Source: Mytilisepta virgata (Eukaryota; Mollusca; Bivalvia; Mytilida; Mytilidae). Taken from it: a DNA stretch of 64,000 nucleotides. The position numbers were made by a program, and so were the translations under genes. Of this stretch, positions 59,581 to 64,000 are shown piece by piece. The first letter of the stretch is position 1; each line of letters starts with the position of its first letter. The stretch spans positions 41,866,150-41,930,149 of the forward strand of contig CM051514.1 in the NCBI GenBank assembly GCA_028015205.1, given 5' to 3'. Under the pieces are notes generated by a model, which had not been told where the DNA came from, made no database searches, and saw nothing but the letters and a program-made list of their open reading frames with translations.

Positions 59581-60233
59581 GAGGGTCACGTTCCAGGCAT
59601 GTTTTTGTTTTAATGATCAAATTTATTTGTATTGTTATTTGAATGATGAAGCATTTAATAGCATAGATAACAATTTTCCAATGATGCAATTCCTATTTCA
59701 TTAATATGCATATTATATTAATTATGCATATCTTTTACTATAGAGACTGGATACATATGTTAATATTTTGGGTCATTGTGCTTGACAATATGTTCAGCAT
59801 TTATTATTATTAAAACTGTATTGTTATTATCTTGATTCTTTGGAACTGTATATAAGTTGCTCAAATTTGGGCGTCAAATTGACAAAATAAAAGATATTCA
59901 AATTGACAAAATAAAGATATTCTATTCTATTCTAGTCACTAAAAAGTAAAAGTATCTAATCATTATTCTACCCCACCCCACCCCATTACATGTACATTAC
60001 ATGTATTGTTTGGTTCCAGTGTTTTTTTTTACAGGCTAAATAGAAATTATGGCACATTAATTTACAGAAATCTGCCCTAAATAGTTTTTTGTTTTTTTAA
60101 TTGTTTTTTCAGATATATACCCATAAGGAATAAGCAATACAAAAATGCATGAATTAAATTAATGTTTTTTTTTGTAAAATAATACGACTTTTTCGAGATC
60201 GATCGCTCTTTGCGACAGAGGTAAAGAATGACG

Positions 60234-60468
60234 TATCATGTGACTTTTTGTTAGGCATAGAAAAAATAACAATATAGCAGCCCCGGTAAGTTTTGCTACA
60301 AAAACTGTACCAGAGTTACGACAATTTCTATCACAGAAGGGTATATCATGCCATGTATACAGAAGTCTAAAAACTCGCCCCAATTTCATAATCCTTCAAA
60401 TTTCCCTTCACTCCCGTAAAGTGCAAAGCGCAATTCTCATGCCTAACAAAACACTAAAGTCATGTGAT
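60234..60468. mobile_element. 235-bp inverted-repeat element
   Basis: ATCATGTGACTTTTTGTTAG GCAT at the left pairs with ATGCCTAACAAAACACTAAA GTCATGTGAT at the right, with a small bulge. The minus-strand ORF over it (60389-60159) has no known motif. Confidence 0.7.
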
Positions 60469-60994
60469 CAAAATAATAATTTCTGCCCCGTATGCGGTAA
60501 TTCTGGACTCAGTCGGAAATCATGTATTGTCTGCACATGCACAACTTGTCCTCTTGCATTATTGCATTTTATAGTGTTATATGTACACTAGTCTTGTATA
60601 CCAAATGTTTATTATTTCTTTTACCAGCAGGAAAATTGACAATTTTCAAGAATTGAGGAAAAAAGAACCAAGAAAAATTGATGTTGGTCCTCACGAGAAT
60701 GGTATTAATTAAATTTTAACATACTGTAAATTCAGAAATTATTGCTGCATTAATTATTGCAATTGGGTAATTTTAGACCAAAATGCAATTTTAATTTTTG
60801 AAATATTGAGAAAAATCCCACTTCATCCAAAATGCGATTTTAAATTATTACGATTACAACCCTGTCGCATTTGTCGCAATAACTTCAGAAAATACAGAAT
60901 ATAACAATTTACTCAGCATTATTTCTTTCAATTCTTTTTGGAGTACTGTTATTTCTGTTGGTGTTTAATTTGTACTTTTTTTAATACAAGAAAT

Positions 60995-61266
60995 GAGATC
61001 CTGGTGCTCAAGGTGGGTGGCATTGTTTATGCTAGATATCATAGTGCTCAAGATTGGCGACTTGTTAAGCAAGTGATCCTGGTGCTTGAGATGGGTGACA
61101 TTGCTATACAAGAAATCCTGGAGCTTAAGATGGGTGACATTCCTAAGCAAGAGATCCTGGTGTTCGAGATGGGTGACATTTCTAAGCAAGGAACCTGGTG
61201 CTCAAGATGGGTGATATTGTTAAGCAAGAGATCCTAGTGCTCGAGATGGTTGACATTGTTAAACAA
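60995..61266 (+). repeat. 39-bp repeat array 1
   Basis: About seven units of GAGATCCTGGTGCTCAAGAT GGGTGACATTGTTAAGCAA type. The period of 39 keeps a frame: plus strand (E)ILVLEMGDI(A/P)KQ repeats, minus strand also open. Units are diverged at single bases. Confidence 0.9.
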
Positions 61267-61496
61267 GAGTGGATGAGATGAGTAAAATGCTATCAAGAGG
61301 TAGAGTCCAGTTAGATATTTTAAGGATATTTTTGAACTTAAGGGTTGTCTGAATGGGTAGAGAAACTAAATTTATTAAAAGCTGCAGCACTTTAGCTCTT
61401 TTTTTCCTTTGTTGTTTTAGTTTTTTAAACTATTTTTTGTGCATTTTCCTTTCCTGTTTTTTAATATGCGAGCACATATATTAATTTTTTTTATAG

Positions 61497-61609
61497 ATGG
61501 TGTTGATGATATGATTGAAGAAAAAGCTGCTGAGGTTTTTGATACAGAACTGGTAAAATCTTCAAAAGAACAAGATAAGGAGATTTCTTCAAAGTTTGGA
61601 AGATGGTAG
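61497..61609 (+). CDS. Exon-like ORF, unknown
   Basis: After TTAATTTTTTTTATAG the frame reads GVDDMIEEKAAEVFDTELVK, then an acidic/Lys-rich end SKFGRW and TAG. A good acceptor, coding-like composition and a stop make it a candidate last exon; the first exon is not identified. Confidence 0.3.
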
Positions 61610-62940
61610 CATCAAGCAAATGCTAGATAAATACTTATATTGAAGATTGGTGAATTTGTAAGCATTTATTTCATATTATGAACATTCCTTTTGAATACTC
61701 GGGTAACATAATTTATGTCTTATGGTGAGTATTCTTAGCATTCATACAGAATGTTCCTTACAGATTTCATCACAAAAAGGCCATGTGGACTTTTGTCAGT
61801 TTGCTGCAAAACGTCTGTGAATTGCCTGGAAATTGACATTCCATATTCATTAAACTAAAAACAAAAAACTTATTTTGTCATAGAATTACACAAAAAAGTA
61901 TATCTTAGTTCTTTTAAAATTTGGTATAAAAAAGTTTGATTTTTAATGTAGCATTCAAGATTACTGAGAAGACAACTTAAATGAAAAGTTTCTAAGTCTA
62001 ATTAACTTTCTCAACAGAGCTGTTTAATTTGAGTATTGCACATGTAGTTCTAAATCAAAGTACCATTTAAAAATAGAAACATTTAACAATAATCAACTTG
62101 TACTGCCAAAAGTGAATGTGTTATGATTTTAATTATTAACATATTTGATGTCTCTTTTATTTCAGATTGACAGTGAATTGTTTTGGCTTAACCCTCAGTT
62201 TGGCAGAAAGATACACAGAGTTATCAACATTATATGCACCTTTTCCCTATGATAGGATCTTTATCAAAGTGATCTATATAACAATATGAAATATAATTAA
62301 ATATTATATTCAGTTGAGATGGTGCTCCTTTATTTTTCATGAAAATAATTTTCAGACATAAAAAATAATTTGAGAATTTATTGTGTTGTCATATTTAGTA
62401 ATCTGTTATAAGAACATAGCATTGATTCAGTATTTAGTTAAATGCATTAAATCTTCACTCCTAAGCTTAAACTAGAGAACTATGTGTGTGTTTAGGGTTT
62501 CATGATCTAAAAAATGAATGTATAACGTTTTTTTAAATTTGATATATTATTTAACCTGTTGGAGGAATTATCAGTGTTAAAGGTTTGTTACAAAATGTCA
62601 ATAACAATTTCAGGGTAGGCCCGAACAATTAGAAATGGCAAGGAAAACCAAAACAGTCTTATTTGACCTATGGGTTATGTATCATTATACATATTACAAA
62701 CATTTGCTTGTCTGACGTTTTTCACCTATTTCAAATAAAATTGCTAACTTTTTAAGCTGTTGTAATTTATTTAAAACTTGGTTTGGATCTGTATTCATTT
62801 GTACGTAATTGTTGGAACTATTTGCTGATGTCAAAAACGTTTTTAGCTTGTCTGATGTAACTCAAAGGAAAAAGAATTGCAAGTTATGTTGCCAACAATA
62901 ATATATATTTCCCACAACCGTTATGGTACACAGCCTGCGT
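61610..62940. other. AT-rich stretch, nothing recognised
   Basis: No supported gene. Confidence 0.4.
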
Positions 62941-62968
62941 TTACTTTGTACACTTTTTGTAAAACGAG

Positions 62969-63200
62969 ATGAGATCCCTGTGCTCAAGATGGGTGGAATT
63001 GTTTATGCTAGATATCACTGTGCTCAAGATTGGTGACTTTGTTAAGCAAGAGGTCCTGGTGCTTGAGATTTGTGGCATTGTTATACACGAGATCCTGGAA
63101 CTTGAGATAGGTGACATTGCTAAGCAAGAGATCATGGTGCTCAAGATGGGTGACATTGTTAAGAAAGATATCCTAGTGCTCGAGATGGGTGACATACATA
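62969..63200 (+). repeat. 39-bp repeat array 2
   Basis: Six units of the same family as 60995-61266 in the same orientation. The leading unit and its upstream bases (TTTGTA.ACTTTTT..AA.ACGAGATGAGATCC) are shared, so the arrays arose by duplication of a larger segment. Confidence 0.9.
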
Positions 63201-63461
63201 CATATTAGATGTAGACCAGGAAACCGAATACCCATGTGATCAAAATGATCAAAAAGAGAATCTATATACAGCTTCAAACCGCTATTTCTTGTGCCATTTT
63301 GAATTTCTATTAACATAAGGCTTTTCTTAAACATGTTTAGATTTTTTTCTAAACGTGTTTAGATTTTTGTAAACGTCTATAGATATTTTTGGCATAAAAA
63401 AGGGCCAACAAAGTGTTTAGGATTGTGTTTAGAATCTAAACACTGTTTTTAGAGTGTATAA

Positions 63462-64000
63462 TTTAAATATGAACAACAAAGCTTTTCGATTTTAATTTTT
63501 TCCTCACGTTTTCTCTTTGTCCATTTCTAACATAGGGAAACAATTAAGACCTTTATTAACCTTTCGAATAGTTCATTGTGTTGTCGGTAAGAAAAGCTCA
63601 GTGAATTCGATATATCTCTAGGAGTTCCCAGGTATATGTTCATTGTATTTCGTGAGTTCCTATTTACTCTTTTTCAAACAAGTTGACATATGGCCTTTAC
63701 CTTTAAATCTTTAAATGGCGATTGGGCGGTATTGCACAATAATACCTGTAGTATAACATTGAAGAGGTATCTAGAAGATACGTCGATAAATGTCAATACA
63801 GATAGTAAAACTTTTTTCAGTGTTGAATCAGTAGTACGATTATCAGTTTAATTCAAATTAATTATTCAGACAAATTCATTTATACAAGTATCTAAAACCA
63901 ACCGGTTTTTGCAATGTTTTTTGTTTTGTTAATTGTATTTCATACTAGTTTCAAGTAAGTCTGAATTTATGAAATATTGTCATTATACACTTCGATAAAA
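63462..64000. other. Intergenic, nothing recognised
   Basis: AT-rich to the end of the window. Confidence 0.4.

Larger units (their letters stand above)
58690..63461. mobile_element. Possible 4.8-kb TIR element (TAAAC-rich ends)
   Basis: Left TACATTCTAAAACATGCG and right TGTTTTTAGAGTGTA form a 15-base inverted repeat with mismatches, flanked by TA. Both ends are followed by repeated TCTAAACATGTTTAG/GGATTGTGTTTA words (58750-58840, 63334-63450). The interior holds the two 39-bp arrays, a MITE-like inverted repeat and two exon-like ORFs. Boundaries are uncertain. Confidence 0.4.

Noticed and set aside
61000..63200. CRISPR array
   Set aside because: The 39-bp repeats are directly adjacent without spacers, in eukaryotic DNA.

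Overview
This is eukaryotic DNA. It is AT-rich, sparse in genes, broken by introns, and crowded with tRNA-derived SINEs, TIR elements, retroelement remnants and minisatellites. The repeat types (SINE with a CAAT tail, RT-type retroelement tails, bivalve-style satellite arrays) and the gene content point to a marine bivalve, most likely a mussel (Mytilidae). The species assignment is inference. Most long ORFs here are chance openings in AT-rich DNA. The genes below were found by joining short exons at GT/AG sites with matching phase.

Left and centre (about 4.8-40.5 kb): three head-to-tail, minus-strand members of one family. Each has a signal peptide, a lumenal mannose-6-phosphate-receptor-homology (MRH) domain, one membrane span and a short tail, in six exons with the same intron phases (2-0-2-0-2). 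Gene A (10376 to 4836) looks intact, 241 codons. Gene B (25489 to about 21055) is a close copy of A but has an in-frame stop in exon 4, a lost splice acceptor before exon 5 and no visible exon 6; it is probably a pseudogene. Gene C (40467 to 33892) is a diverged, apparently intact paralogue of 246 codons in which the Gln expected for mannose-phosphate binding is Glu. Between them lie a satellite array of about 2.8 kb (14.6-17.4 kb), two TTAA-flanked TIR elements, SINEs and pieces of an RT-type retroelement.

Centre-right (41.2-47.2 kb): a 6 kb foldback-type element with arms of about 0.8 kb in inverted orientation, a 26-bp minisatellite near its left end, and GATC at both outer edges.

Right (47.4-56.8 kb): the most interesting locus. 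A duplicated promoter/leader region (47.4-48.0 and 49.9-50.4 kb) precedes a plus-strand gene whose exons join into a 68-residue secreted peptide: a signal peptide followed by a very Arg-rich core with 11 cysteines. Its last five cysteines have the spacing C-x4-C-x8-C-x-C-x2-C, the same as in mussel myticins, but the N-terminal half of the cysteine pattern does not match any family I recognise. The exon layout (untranslated leader exon, signal exon, mature-peptide exon, 3' exon) is that of mussel antimicrobial peptide genes. I consider it a candidate new antimicrobial peptide.

Far right (57-64 kb): a retroelement fragment, palindromic MITE-like hairpins, two arrays of a 39-bp repeat open on both strands, and two short exon-like ORFs of unknown meaning.
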